A stretch of DNA of 64,000 nucleotides from SXOA01 sp051004015 (GTDB taxonomy: Bacteria; Planctomycetota; Planctomycetia; Pirellulales; Pirellulaceae): contig JBPCKT010000029.1 of NCBI GenBank assembly GCA_051004015.1, positions 62,001-126,000 on the forward strand, in the 5' to 3' direction. The position numbers and the translations under genes are program-made. Under the pieces are notes generated by a model. The model was not told the origin of the DNA. It searched no databases and worked only from the letters and a program-made list of their open reading frames with translations. Positions 45,142 to 54,200 of the stretch are shown piece after piece. How positions within the stretch are numbered: position 1 is the stretch's first letter; each line of letters starts with the position of its first letter.

Positions 45142-46245
45142 CTACTTCCTCTTTTCGAGCATCCGCAGGGCTTCTTTCGCTGCGATTTGCAGCTTGCTGC
45201 GGTCGGTTCTGATGGCGGCCAGGTCGGAATCGATGATGGTTCGCAGGTCTTTCTTCAGCGGCGACAGGTCGGCAGTCGGATTTTTCTGAGCCAGCACGAC
45301 CGTCGTTTGAATGCCGTTGCGAAGCACGATGACGCGCTTGTTGTCCTTGTCGCGCTCTCCGCGCTCGTCCCTGGCGGCGAGCGGGTTGTCGGGGAGCAGC
45401 ATTTCCTTGAGGACAGGGATGCAGCGGATGTTGCCCGCGCGGGCCAGTCCGGTGGCGGCGTTGTAGCGGGCATTCGGATACGTATCGAGCAGCATTTGCC
45501 CCAGGCGCTGCTCCGCTTCCGGCCCGCCAAGCACGCCGAGAGCAAAGGCGGCAACGGCCCGGACTTCGCCGCGCGGCTTGTAGAAGGACTCTTCGTCGTC
45601 CGAACTTGAAGAAGGGGGAGGCGGAGGGGATCCGTCGTCCTCGATCTGGGAAGCGGTCAGGACGGTGGAAAGCAAGTCCTTTTCGACCCGCAACTTTTCA
45701 GGCCCGACACTTTTGGCGAGCACCGTGATGGCTTCGAGGGAGCTGAGCTGCACGTTGGCGTTTTCGCTGGTGGAGTCCTGGATGCAGCGGAGCAGCACCG
45801 GCACGCCGTCGGGAATCGTGAACGAACCGATGGCCCGGCAGAGGAACATCCGCCTCTTCAGCCGGGCATCGTCCGGTTTGCCCTTCATCGGCAGGGCGAG
45901 GTCCGCTTCCAGCAGGCTCACCAATTCGCCGAGGAGCTCGGGGTCGCCGCGGAGCTTGTCGAACTGCGGGTCGGGGCTGCGGAGCTGCTCGGCCAGCTCA
46001 TACGCCCGCTGCCCAAAGGTGTCGTCCCGCTTGCGGAGCTGCTGGATGATCGTCTTGGGATCGTCCTGCCCCATGTGGGCCAGCCAGGAAAACATCAGCC
46101 AGACCATCACGACCATCGTGACAATCACCAGCGGAATCAAAAACAGTTGCAGGATGAAGCTGCCGGTCGGAGCTTCCACCGGAGGGAGCGAACGGCTGGG
46201 AGAGTCCGAAATCTCAGAAGAGTTCAAAGGGTCAGCAGCGGACAT
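45142..46245 (-). CDS. Membrane-anchored HEAT-repeat protein
   Basis: 367 residues from ATG 46245 (MSAADPLNSSEISDSP). One N-terminal hydrophobic helix (FILQLFLIPLVIVTMVVMVWL, about 30-50), then a soluble region with HEAT-like helices (GEVRAVAAFALGVLGGPEAE, YNAATGLARAGNIRCIPVL), a Pro/Ser-rich linker between, and a Lys/Arg-rich C-terminus. HEAT repeats usually mediate protein contacts. No enzyme motif. Upstream lies the octahaem cytochrome gene on the same strand. Confidence 0.7.
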   Translation of the reverse strand: MSAADPLNSSEISDSPSRSLPPVEAPTGSFILQLFLIPLVIVTMVVMVWLMFSWLAHMGQDDPKTIIQQLRKRDDTFGQRAYELAEQLRSPDPQFDKLRGDPELLGELVSLLEADLALPMKGKPDDARLKRRMFLCRAIGSFTIPDGVPVLLRCIQDSTSENANVQLSSLEAITVLAKSVGPEKLRVEKDLLSTVLTASQIEDDGSPPPPPSSSSDDEESFYKPRGEVRAVAAFALGVLGGPEAEQRLGQMLLDTYPNARYNAATGLARAGNIRCIPVLKEMLLPDNPLAARDERGERDKDNKRVIVLRNGIQTTVVLAQKNPTADLSPLKKDLRTIIDSDLAAIRTDRSKLQIAAKEALRMLEKRK

Positions 46246-46287
46246 GAAGTTCGTTTCCAGGAGGGCCAATCATCAGTTTAGGTTCGC

Positions 46288-46337
46288 TTAGCCGCCGCGT
46301 CCACGCGGTGTCATCTCCGCGTGGACGCGGGGGCTAA
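46288..46337. repeat. Palindromic repeat supplying the cytochrome stop codon
   Basis: CCGCGTCCACGCGG and CCGCGTGGACGCGG face each other across an 8-base spacer, bounded by TTAGCC and GGCTAA. On the minus strand the element encodes the last about 12 residues of the octahaem protein (TPRGRGG) and its TAA stop. Confidence 0.75.
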
Positions 46338-48744
46338 GCTGATTTTCGCCCTTGCTCAGAAGTTCCTTCTTCAAATCCTCATATCTCGGATGCTTGGGCC
46401 GCAATTTGAGCAGCCGTTCCGCCAGGGGCAGAGCGTCCTGAGAGCGGCCCGTGTCGCTGTAATAGATAGCCAGGTATTCAAGCATCGCCGGATTTCGCGG
46501 CTCCAAAAGGGCCGCCCGGAGCAAGGCCGACTCCGCCTCTTTGTCCCAGTCGTGAAGATGTCGGAGCAGGCCGACGCGGCGCTGCAGTTCCGCGTTCTCG
46601 GGTAGTCGGCGGACGTCTCGCTCCAGCAAGTCCAGCTCTTCCCTCCGCAGCCGGGCTGCTTCCTCCGGTTGCTTCATTTCGTCGAGCAGCAGCGCCAGAT
46701 TGCTGCGAGCGCCGCTGGCTGTAGGTTCCAGCTCGATGGCCAGTTCATACTCTTCGCCGGCTTTCTGGAATCGCCGCTGACGTTCGGCCAGCAGCGCCTT
46801 GAGCAGATGTGCTCCCCCGCGGTCGTCATGGGACGTATCCTCTTCCATCGCATCCGTAACGGCCTGTAGGGCGCGATAGTCGGCTGAGAGAAACTGGTCG
46901 CGGGGAAACTTGGAAAGCGACTGGGCCGCTCGGTGACGAACCATACGCGCGGAGTCAGCAAGCAGTGGAATTAGCAGCCGCTGGGCATCTTCTTGAGGCG
47001 CATTTTCCAGCCCCAAAATCGCCGCGGCACGCACTTCCGGGCTCTTATCCTGCAGCGCCTCACTCAGCGCGCGAATGGCGTTGACCGAGAAGCCCGGCTC
47101 CGGGTCCACGTACGCCCCCAACTCCATCGCCGCCGTCGCGCGGGCAATGGGAGGCTCTTTGCCATTGCCGAGCAGCTCGATGAGTCTGGTCTGGGCTTCG
47201 GGGCGCATCTCGCGCGCCGAAAGGAGTGTCTCGGCAAAGTGCGGCTCTTTCTTCCGCTTCGTACCGTACCATTTCTCGGCGGCGGCATCGGCCCACTGGT
47301 TGAGCCGGTCGAGCTCGCTCTTGACGGCCGTCTTTCCCTCTCCCGCCTCCCGCAGCCAATCAGCGTATTCAGCAGGCCGGTTGGGAGAGGGCGATGTTGG
47401 TTTTTGACTTTCTGGCAGCTTGCTGTCGGCGATGTGGCAGGCGACGCAGGCGTTGGGAGTGCCAAGCTGGACGCTGAGGTCGGGCCGGGGAATCCGCAGG
47501 CTGTGGTCCCGCCGCGGGTCCACATCCATGTACGTCGTCGCCGGCATGTGGCATTCCACGCACAAGGCCCCCTTCGAGCCGGCCTTGTGATTGTGATGGC
47601 TGGGGCTGTCGTATTTCGCCGCGGGATGAGCGACGTGGCAGCTCGTGCAGAGCTGGTTCCCTTCCTGCTTGAGCCGCAGAGAGTGCGGATTGTGGCAATC
47701 GCTGCAACGGACGTTCTTGTGGAACATCTTGCTCTGCGTGAAGGAGCCGTACTCGTAGTCCTCGTGGAGAATCTGGCCGTCCGGATGATAAAGCTGGTCG
47801 CGGAGCAGCTCCGTGGCGTAGAAATCGTGCAGCCGCGCTCCTGCCGCATAGCCGCCGTGGACGGGGCTGCGGACGCTGTGGCAGGGGGCACAGGCCTCGA
47901 TCTCCGCCAGGTTGCTCTCCCCCTTGAGCTTCGCCAGGGCATAGCCTCGCTTCCGATCCCAAAAAGGGGACGGGCTCTTCGCCAGTTGCACGTGCAGGCT
48001 GCCGGGGCCGTGGCAGGTTTCGCAACTGACGTCGATCTCGGAAAACGTGGTGTGATAGGTGCGGCTGGCGAGATCAAAGTTCTTTTGCAGATTGGTGCTG
48101 TGGCACTCGGCACAGGACGTGTTCCACCGCTGTGTCACGCCGGTCCAGTGCAGCTCGTCGTCGGGCTCCAGCCGCTCCTGCACATCCGGCGGGTTCTGAT
48201 AGAACCACTTCTTCCGTTTCGTGTCCCACGTTTCCCGCAGGACCTGCACGCGGCTGATTTCATGGGCGGGCATGTCCGCCGGGCGGTCGAACTCGACCAT
48301 GTATTGCTGTAAGGGGGTGACGCCGAATACGTACTTCACCTCGAAGTCGTTCGGCTGACCATCCGGGCCGTCGGTGCGAACGAAGTATTTGCCTTGCTTC
48401 TGAAACATGTGGGATGCCTGGCCGTGATGCGGCAACTCCTGGCCGTCGAAGCTCGCCAACACCGTCTCACTAGTCGCCAGGTCCATCGCCAGATCATGGT
48501 GCGAGCCATTCCAGAGCTTCACCTGGGCTTGATGGCACTGCACGCACGACTGCCGGCCGACGTACGTTGCTGCCGCATCCTCCGGCAGCCCGAACCAATA
48601 GTCAGCCGCAATTCCAGCGGCGACCGCCAGCACGAGGACTCCGCAAATTGCCAACAGCCCCACGCGGCTGAGCAGCGCTCGCCCCAGCGCCCTAAGCACT
48701 TCCGGCGCGCGGCGAGTCGAGTGCGGGCGATGGCGCTTGTTCAT
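46288..48744 (-). CDS. Octahaem cytochrome c with C-terminal HEAT and TPR repeats
   Basis: 818 residues. After an N-terminal signal/anchor (about residues 28-47), eight CxxCH haem sites are spread from residue 67 to about 436: CVQCH, CAECH, CETCH, CAPCH, CSDCH, CTSCH, CVECH, CVACH. The rest is built of HEAT-like and then TPR-like helical repeats (AVRAAAILGLENAP-type and NPAMLEYLAIYYSDTGRSQ-type). Multihaem proteins of this shape (cytochrome c554/hydroxylamine-oxidoreductase-related) move electrons outside the cytoplasm; the repeat half may dock a partner. Substrate unknown. Start codon overlaps the uvrB stop (ATGA), so translation is probably coupled. Confidence 0.85.
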   Translation of the reverse strand: MNKRHRPHSTRRAPEVLRALGRALLSRVGLLAICGVLVLAVAAGIAADYWFGLPEDAAATYVGRQSCVQCHQAQVKLWNGSHHDLAMDLATSETVLASFDGQELPHHGQASHMFQKQGKYFVRTDGPDGQPNDFEVKYVFGVTPLQQYMVEFDRPADMPAHEISRVQVLRETWDTKRKKWFYQNPPDVQERLEPDDELHWTGVTQRWNTSCAECHSTNLQKNFDLASRTYHTTFSEIDVSCETCHGPGSLHVQLAKSPSPFWDRKRGYALAKLKGESNLAEIEACAPCHSVRSPVHGGYAAGARLHDFYATELLRDQLYHPDGQILHEDYEYGSFTQSKMFHKNVRCSDCHNPHSLRLKQEGNQLCTSCHVAHPAAKYDSPSHHNHKAGSKGALCVECHMPATTYMDVDPRRDHSLRIPRPDLSVQLGTPNACVACHIADSKLPESQKPTSPSPNRPAEYADWLREAGEGKTAVKSELDRLNQWADAAAEKWYGTKRKKEPHFAETLLSAREMRPEAQTRLIELLGNGKEPPIARATAAMELGAYVDPEPGFSVNAIRALSEALQDKSPEVRAAAILGLENAPQEDAQRLLIPLLADSARMVRHRAAQSLSKFPRDQFLSADYRALQAVTDAMEEDTSHDDRGGAHLLKALLAERQRRFQKAGEEYELAIELEPTASGARSNLALLLDEMKQPEEAARLRREELDLLERDVRRLPENAELQRRVGLLRHLHDWDKEAESALLRAALLEPRNPAMLEYLAIYYSDTGRSQDALPLAERLLKLRPKHPRYEDLKKELLSKGENQLSPRVHAEMTPRGRGG

Positions 48745-50819
48745 CGTTTTGGCCGCGGCACCTTGGCCCCCAAGGCGGAGTTGCCGCTGCGCTTCTTCCG
48801 CTTGTTCCCTTGAGGCTGGTAACGGTCAACGGCAACTTCCGTCGTCTTCTTGCCAACCTGATCGCGATACTGGGTGATTCGGTCGCGAAGGGCAGCAGCC
48901 CGCTCGAACTCCATCTTCTCGGCGGCTTCGAACATCTCCTTTTCGAGCTCGGCCAGGAACTCTTCCGTGATGTACTCGGCTTCGTCGGTCCGGCCGACGG
49001 CGGCGTTGGCTTCGCGGTGGGCGGACATCGACGATTCGATGCCGGCGTGGATGTTCTTCTTGATCGTCTCGGGGGTGATGCCGTGTTCGGTATTGTACTT
49101 CTCCTGAATCTCGCGGCGGCGGCGGGTTTCGTCCATCGCCAGTTGCATCGAATTCGTAATCTTGTCGGCGTAGAGGATGACCTTGGCATTCACGTTGCGG
49201 GCCGCCCGGCCAATGGTCTGAATCAGTGACGTTTCGCTCCGCAGGAAGCCCTCCTTGTCGGCATCCAGAATGGCGACCAGCGAAACCTCCGGCAGATCGA
49301 GCCCTTCGCGGAGCAGATTCACCCCAACCAGGCAATCGAACTGCCCCAAACGCAAGTCCCGCAACAGCTCCACGCGCTCGAAGGCATCAAGCTCGCTGTG
49401 CAGCCATTTGCAGAGGACGTTTTGCTCGCACAGATACGCGGACAAGTCTTCCGCCAGCCGCTTGGTGAGGGCGGTGACGAGTGTCCGTTCTTTCACCGCA
49501 GCCCGAGCCCGAATCTCTTCCAGCAGATGCTGCACCTGGTTGCGGGCGGGCTGCAGCTCGATGACCGGATCGAGCAAGCCGGTGGGGCGAATGATCTGTT
49601 CCACCACTTCGCCATTCGTCTTGCCGAATTCATAGTCGCTCGGCGTGGCCGAAACGAAGATCACCTGCTTCGGCTTGGCTTCCCATTCGTCGAACTTCAG
49701 CGGCCGGTTATCCAGGGCACTCGGCAGCCGAAACCCGTGCTCGACGAGGGTCATTTTGCGGGCCCGGTCGCCGTTGTACATCGCCCGGATTTGCGGAATG
49801 GTGACGTGCGACTCGTCCACCACCAGCAGGAAGTCCTTGGGGAAAAAGTCGTACAGCGTGTCCGGCGTGCTCCCCGCCGGGCGGCCGGAAAGGGGCCGGC
49901 TGTAGTTTTCGATGCCCGGGCAATGGCCGACCTCTTGCAGCATCTCGATGTCGAACCGGGTCCGGGCGTTGAGCCGCTGGGCCTCCAGCAGCTTGCCGCT
50001 TTCCCGCATGATTTGCAGCCGCTCTTCCAGCTCCTGCTTGATGGTCTCGATGGCTGCGGCAATCCGCTCCTCCGGCATCACGAAGTGCTTGGCGGGATAG
50101 ATGAAAAACTGGTCCTGCTTGACCAGCGTCTCGCCACTGATCGGGTTGATGATGGAAAGCTGCTCGACGGTGTCCCCCCACAGCTCGATCCGGAAGGCGT
50201 ATTCCTCGTAGCTCGGCCAGACCTCCACGCAGTCGCCCCGGACGCGGAACTTGCTCCGCTCAAAACTGATGTCGTTTCGCTCGTACTGGATGTCGACCAG
50301 CTTCATCAGCATGTCGTCCCGGTCGATGGTCTCCCCTTTCCGCACCGGCACCATCATCGCCTTGTAGTCCTTCGGCGACCCCAAGCCGTAAATGCACGAC
50401 ACGCTGGCCACGATAATCACGTCCTGCCGGCTGACGAGCGAGCTGGTGGCGGCCAGCCGGAGCCGGTCGATTTCCTCATTGATCGAGGAATCCTTCTCGA
50501 TGTAAATATCACGGGCCGGAATGTACGCCTCAGGCTGGTAGTAGTCGTAGTAGCTGACGAAGTAGTGGACCGCGTTGTTCGGAAAGAACTCCTTGAACTC
50601 CGAGTAAAGCTGAGCCGCCAGCGTTTTATTGTGCGAGATGACCAGCGTCGGCTTGTCGAACTGGGCGATGACGTTGGCGATGGTGTAAGTCTTCCCCGTC
50701 CCCGTCGCCCCCAAGAGACACTGCCACGGCTTCCCCGCGCGGACCCCCTCCGCCAGCGCCTTGATGGCTTCCGGCTGATCGCCGGCAGGAGGAAACGGCT
50801 GATGGAGGGTAAAGGTCAT
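48741..50819 (-). CDS. uvrB: Excinuclease ABC subunit B
   Basis: 692 residues. Walker A GATGTGKT at 37-44, the beta-hairpin YYDYYQPEAYIP, the VVDESH DEAD-type box, the SATPSDYE motif, SIGRAARN near the C-terminal helicase end, and a C-terminal UVR domain (EMFEAAEKMEFERAAALRDRI). UvrB verifies damage with UvrA and positions UvrC in nucleotide excision repair. The gene is intact. It is transcribed together with the octahaem gene, an unusual partnership. Confidence 0.96.
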   Translation of the reverse strand: MTFTLHQPFPPAGDQPEAIKALAEGVRAGKPWQCLLGATGTGKTYTIANVIAQFDKPTLVISHNKTLAAQLYSEFKEFFPNNAVHYFVSYYDYYQPEAYIPARDIYIEKDSSINEEIDRLRLAATSSLVSRQDVIIVASVSCIYGLGSPKDYKAMMVPVRKGETIDRDDMLMKLVDIQYERNDISFERSKFRVRGDCVEVWPSYEEYAFRIELWGDTVEQLSIINPISGETLVKQDQFFIYPAKHFVMPEERIAAAIETIKQELEERLQIMRESGKLLEAQRLNARTRFDIEMLQEVGHCPGIENYSRPLSGRPAGSTPDTLYDFFPKDFLLVVDESHVTIPQIRAMYNGDRARKMTLVEHGFRLPSALDNRPLKFDEWEAKPKQVIFVSATPSDYEFGKTNGEVVEQIIRPTGLLDPVIELQPARNQVQHLLEEIRARAAVKERTLVTALTKRLAEDLSAYLCEQNVLCKWLHSELDAFERVELLRDLRLGQFDCLVGVNLLREGLDLPEVSLVAILDADKEGFLRSETSLIQTIGRAARNVNAKVILYADKITNSMQLAMDETRRRREIQEKYNTEHGITPETIKKNIHAGIESSMSAHREANAAVGRTDEAEYITEEFLAELEKEMFEAAEKMEFERAAALRDRITQYRDQVGKKTTEVAVDRYQPQGNKRKKRSGNSALGAKVPRPKR

Positions 50820-51647
50820 GGGAATCTGTGAGAATTGGAAGCGAATCTATTATTCTACGCGAAACGGTCGTGGAAGAGCCCGCATCAACATCCAGCTGGA
50901 CCGCCTGCGGCTCACCGTTTCGGTTTGATACAGGCAAAAATCGCAACTGTTTGCCGACCAACAAGTTGCGCCAAAAAGTGTATCAAGAACAGGCGGTCTT
51001 AATACAGTTTTTACGATTAGGCAGCAAATAAAGTTACGTCGATTCATTTTTCTGTAAGTCTTTACAAAATAATATCTTGCGGATATTCCACTCGCCGTAA
51101 GTTTCTGATACAGGGTCAAAAAACGGCCCTTTTTAATACACCTTGTCGCCATAAGTCATTTCCCCGTAACGCCTTGCGCTATGTATTACCAGCGCCGCTC
51201 TCGCCGCGTGTTCGCCTCCGCGGCAGCTCGGCCCTACCGCCGCTGCCGCGGCTGAAGACCGGGCGAGATTGGTCGCTCTCATTCGCCTCGCCGCAGTATC
51301 GGCCTGCGTACGAGCACTCGCCCACGCGACAACTACCCACACGGCACCCGCCATGCGCGTAATTTCGCGGAGCGAAAGGCGACATTCGTTGTCGCGGTAT
51401 CATCGCACTTCTCCTCAACTGTGCCGCACAAACACCTTCCGACTATTATGGACAATCATACACATGTCCAGTTGGCACCGTCAAGCCCCGGCTGCCAGAA
51501 TTCCGGAAATAGTTGCCACCCTGTCTCAGTAAACTGCGGTGTGCTGCTGGCTTGGAATCTGGGGAAGAACAAGGACTCACGACCTCGTAGGCGAATGCCC
51601 GCGATGAGAATTTGACTTCACGTGCGAAAGATCGGACAATAGCGTAT
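50820..51647. other. Non-coding stretch, AT-rich in its centre
   Basis: No gene I can support between uvrB and the antitoxin. Bases about 50930-51140 are clearly AT-richer than their surroundings and contain the word (T/A)(G/A)ATACA(G/C) several times (near 50929, 50999, 51109, 51134) together with its complement GTATCA (near 50979). The 51150-51600 part is GC-rich with several short ORFs, none convincing. Possible uses: regulatory region, old insertion scar, or unrecognised RNA. Confidence 0.45.
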
Positions 51648-51845
51648 ATGAGCACCAACACCCAAATACCACCGACTGAGGAAGTCGCCGACCAGAGAGC
51701 CGTTCTGGACCACGCCTTTCATGGTACGCCCCTCGATCCCGAAGTGGCCAAACGAGTCCACGAGCGGGCCGAGGAGGTCCGCAAACTTCTTCCCGAAACA
51801 AACATCGCCGTCGATCTTATCCGCGAATCCCGCGATGACGTATGA
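51648..51845 (+). CDS. Antitoxin-like protein (VapB-type), adjacent to a broken PIN gene
   Basis: 65 residues from ATG 51648 (MSTNTQIPPTEEVADQRAVLDHAF). A short acidic protein with LDPEVAKRVHERAEEVRK and IRESRDD, in line with VapB-type antitoxins. Its stop overlaps the ATG of a PIN-domain start (ATGA), the usual VapBC arrangement. An ATG/GTG at 51612 would extend it by 12 codons. Confidence 0.65.
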   Translation: MSTNTQIPPTEEVADQRAVLDHAFHGTPLDPEVAKRVHERAEEVRKLLPETNIAVDLIRESRDDV

Positions 51846-51982
51846 AATTCGTGCTCGATGCCAGCCCGTTCATTTGTGAACCGACCTGCATCCTACGATG
51901 TGGGACCCTGCCCATTTCGATCGGCAAATCTCGCGGGCGACACCGCCGCCATCCCGCGAAATCGAACGCTCCGGATCGCTAG
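51842..51982 (+). pseudogene. Truncated VapC-type PIN toxin
   Basis: The ATG at 51842 begins MKFVLDASPFIC, the start of a PIN-domain toxin with the first catalytic Asp (D6). The frame ends in TAG after 46 codons with no PIN motif beyond the first strand, so the remaining acidic residues are lost and the toxin must be inactive. No continuation of the toxin is found in the following sequence, which is occupied by the GNAT gene. Confidence 0.7.
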
Positions 51983-52007
51983 GCGGGACAAGTGTTACGA
52001 CATCAAC

Positions 52008-53000
52008 TCACTCGACAACAGGAGGCGGACCGAAAACGCGGTCTGCTTCGTCGTACAGATCGTGGTCGGCCTCTATCACATCGAACTCGAATTCACCCGG
52101 CATGCGGCCCCTCTGAAGACGGCTTATCTGACGGTCCGCCGGCTCAAAACGACTAGCGAATTCAAGGTCATTCTTGTCGCACCAAACCTTTAGGTTGAGC
52201 GCTAAGTCCTCGAGTTCCGGCTCGGCAATGAGACGATGGAGGCCCACTGCACAAATCCGATGGAACCCGTGGTATCTCTTAGGTGGCGGAGCACAATTAC
52301 GGAACTTCTCTCGCTCCAGTCCGCACCGGAAGTGGAAACAGTGAAGGTCGCGGTGGTCAAGCACATCCATTAAGTACATGAAGAATTCAGAGTGCCACCG
52401 ATAGCGCCAGAGAGAGTTCCGGTTGGTCTCATCCTCCCACTTGTTCCGATCCTTGTATGTGACCATAAAATGCGCCGACCAAACCGTCTTCTGCTTGCTC
52501 GCCCAGTATTGGCTCAGCTCCTTGAGCGGCTCCACCCGCCCCAACGCGTAACGCATGTACGTCCATACCGGGCCTTCCGCTTCCGTTTCGAACCCAAGGG
52601 TTGTGTAGTATTCGTGAAGCTTCCCGATAGTGGTCGGATGGCAAAGACCAATTTTGTCGCAACCTTCCTGCATCGCTCGTTCCGCGACATATTGGAGAAG
52701 CTGTCTCCCCACTCCGGGGCCGAAAAGATCTTCGATATAAAGGTTTCGCTTACCGGAGAAGCTCGCAAACGTCCAGTAGAAAAGGACGTATCCAACGGCG
52801 GTCTCGCCTTGCCTAGACAACCATGACTCAGCGAGGGCACCGGCTCCGACGAGATTCTTCTTCAGAGCTGCCCGGTGGTGAATGGCGTCGTCGCAAATTT
52901 CCCCCGTGTCAAGGATGGCGCCAAACTGTCGCATCAGATTCCGCAGTGTGGCGACATCTTCGTCCGTCTGAACCCTCGTGATTTCACAGTTTTCGTCCAT
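52008..53000 (-). CDS. GNAT acetyltransferase with C-terminal extension
   Basis: 330 residues from ATG 53000 (MDENCEITRVQTDEDVATLRNLMRQF). The GNAT core is residues about 1-150: GYVLFYWTFASFSGKRNLYIEDLF, then GVGRQLLQYVAERAMQEGCDKIGL (the pyrophosphate-binding region) and LHEYYTTLGFE. About 180 residues of unknown sequence, rich in Arg/His/Trp, follow. The acceptor is unknown. It faces the toxin-antitoxin remnants, so it is in accessory territory. Confidence 0.75.
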   Translation of the reverse strand: MDENCEITRVQTDEDVATLRNLMRQFGAILDTGEICDDAIHHRAALKKNLVGAGALAESWLSRQGETAVGYVLFYWTFASFSGKRNLYIEDLFGPGVGRQLLQYVAERAMQEGCDKIGLCHPTTIGKLHEYYTTLGFETEAEGPVWTYMRYALGRVEPLKELSQYWASKQKTVWSAHFMVTYKDRNKWEDETNRNSLWRYRWHSEFFMYLMDVLDHRDLHCFHFRCGLEREKFRNCAPPPKRYHGFHRICAVGLHRLIAEPELEDLALNLKVWCDKNDLEFASRFEPADRQISRLQRGRMPGEFEFDVIEADHDLYDEADRVFGPPPVVE

Positions 53001-53160
53001 TGTCGGTCCTTTCCATCTGTGGCGATAATGGCGGTCATTTATGCATGCCAATCTCGGAGCGCACTAGACCGATTAGACGTCAGCCACTTCTCGATCTTAT
53101 CCTCCCACCGGCGCAGGGGACAGCCGTGAAATGTCCCTTGCGCGGTCTGGATAACGAGTG

Positions 53161-53577
53161 CTAGTCGCTCACGCGCAGCAGTGCTCGGAACCCGGCTTGT
53201 TCATAGTGCTGGTCAGCCGTAAGCGCGTCGGTCAATCCCCGACCCTGCATGACCACAAAGGAAGCGCAGTCGATCAGTCCCCAGTCTTTGTCGACCCGAC
53301 TGCGGTACAGGTCCAGTGCCTCGCCGTAGAGATCTTGCGTGATGGGGACAATCTCGAAGTTAGCATCTGCTCCGATGGCGTCCAGAAGTATTGCGGCAGT
53401 CTGCCGATGCCTCGTACGTGCCAGTGCATTGCCAATCTCAAACAGAATCGCGGTCGTGGTGATGACCTTGGCTTGCGACTCAAATCGATCGGACAGCTCC
53501 AGCGCCCGCAAATGGTGAGCATCGGTTTCCACCGAGAGGGCCACCGCATAGGAAGTATCGAAGAATACCTCAATCAT
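53161..53577 (-). CDS. vapC: PIN-domain toxin (VapC-type)
   Basis: 138 residues: MIEVFFDTSYAVALSVETD with the first catalytic Asp, EIGNALAR in the middle, and DCASFVVMQGRGLTDALTADQHYEQAGF carrying the C-terminal acidic cluster. PIN toxins cut RNA, often tRNA or rRNA. All four acidic residues appear present. The gene overlaps its antitoxin by 8 bases. Confidence 0.85.
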   Translation of the reverse strand: MIEVFFDTSYAVALSVETDAHHLRALELSDRFESQAKVITTTAILFEIGNALARTRHRQTAAILLDAIGADANFEIVPITQDLYGEALDLYRSRVDKDWGLIDCASFVVMQGRGLTDALTADQHYEQAGFRALLRVSD

Positions 53578-53809
53578 CGCCCGGCATCTTCTCTCCGCCG
53601 TAGAGATAATCGTCCAGCCGCGACGACCAATCGGGCGGTCCGGACAATTTCAGCGACTTCGCAACGGCGAAAAAGGATTGATTTGGCGTCTGTACTTGGG
53701 GAGGCGTGACGGTTACGGTCAGCTGAACGTGCGTATTAGGCGCAAGATCGACCGAGGTGGTCGGCCGGAAAACCTCACCGTCGAACGTGGCTTCCAAAGA
53801 ATGCGTCAT
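53570..53809 (-). CDS. Antitoxin of the AF2212 type
   Basis: 79 residues from ATG 53809 (MTHSLEATFDGEVFRPTTSVDLAPNTHVQLTV). The short beta-rich start, VDLxPxTxVxLTV, is the AF2212-like antitoxin form often paired with PIN toxins. Just upstream of and overlapping vapC. The 53836 alternative start is nine codons upstream. Confidence 0.75.
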   Translation of the reverse strand: MTHSLEATFDGEVFRPTTSVDLAPNTHVQLTVTVTPPQVQTPNQSFFAVAKSLKLSGPPDWSSRLDDYLYGGEKMPGDD

Positions 53810-54200
53810 CGTCTTTCTCCATAAAGAGTATACCACGGCCCGGTAGCGGGATAAAACCGCCTTTTCCTACTTCACCACCGTAAAGTACGTCTGCACCGCC
53901 CGGTCAAAATGCTCGGGCCGCATCTCGACGGGGAGGCCGCTATCAAACGCAGAGACTGCGGACCATCCTGGTGGCGGTGTGCCTTGCCCAGGCGGACCAT
54001 TGCCAGGCGGGCCATTGCTCGGCGGGGGGTTTTTGGCAGGCCGTGGCTCCCACTCTCACGCTGCCTTGCGAATCGCGGGCTGCTAGAATGACGGGATGCC
54101 CATGCCCTAACTCCACTGGCATCCGTTCAGTTTTCGGATGTTGTTGCTCGTAGGGAACGCTGCCCATTCGTCGTCTTGCAGGCCATCCGCTAAGTGAGCC
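53810..54200. other. Non-coding region between an antitoxin and a DUF1593 gene
   Basis: No gene I can support. A partly open minus-strand tail at about 53867-53950 ends in a plausible C-terminus but has no start; the + strand has a GC-rich stretch with near-repeats of GCCAGGCGGRCCATTGC at 53985-54020. It probably contains the promoter of the DUF1593 gene. Confidence 0.4.

Noticed and set aside
50850..51152. Minus-strand 100-codon ORF in the AT-rich block
   Set aside because: Cys/Arg-rich without motifs and it lies in an AT-rich region with different composition from real genes; no family match.
51179..51418. Minus-strand 79-codon ORF near 51.3 kb
   Set aside because: Ser/Arg/Gly-rich, no recognised family, and overlapping ORFs in several frames typical of GC-rich non-coding sequence.
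53867..53950. A possible C-terminal tail of a lost gene on the minus strand
   Set aside because: A short open stretch with plausible ending but no start in frame and no recognised family.
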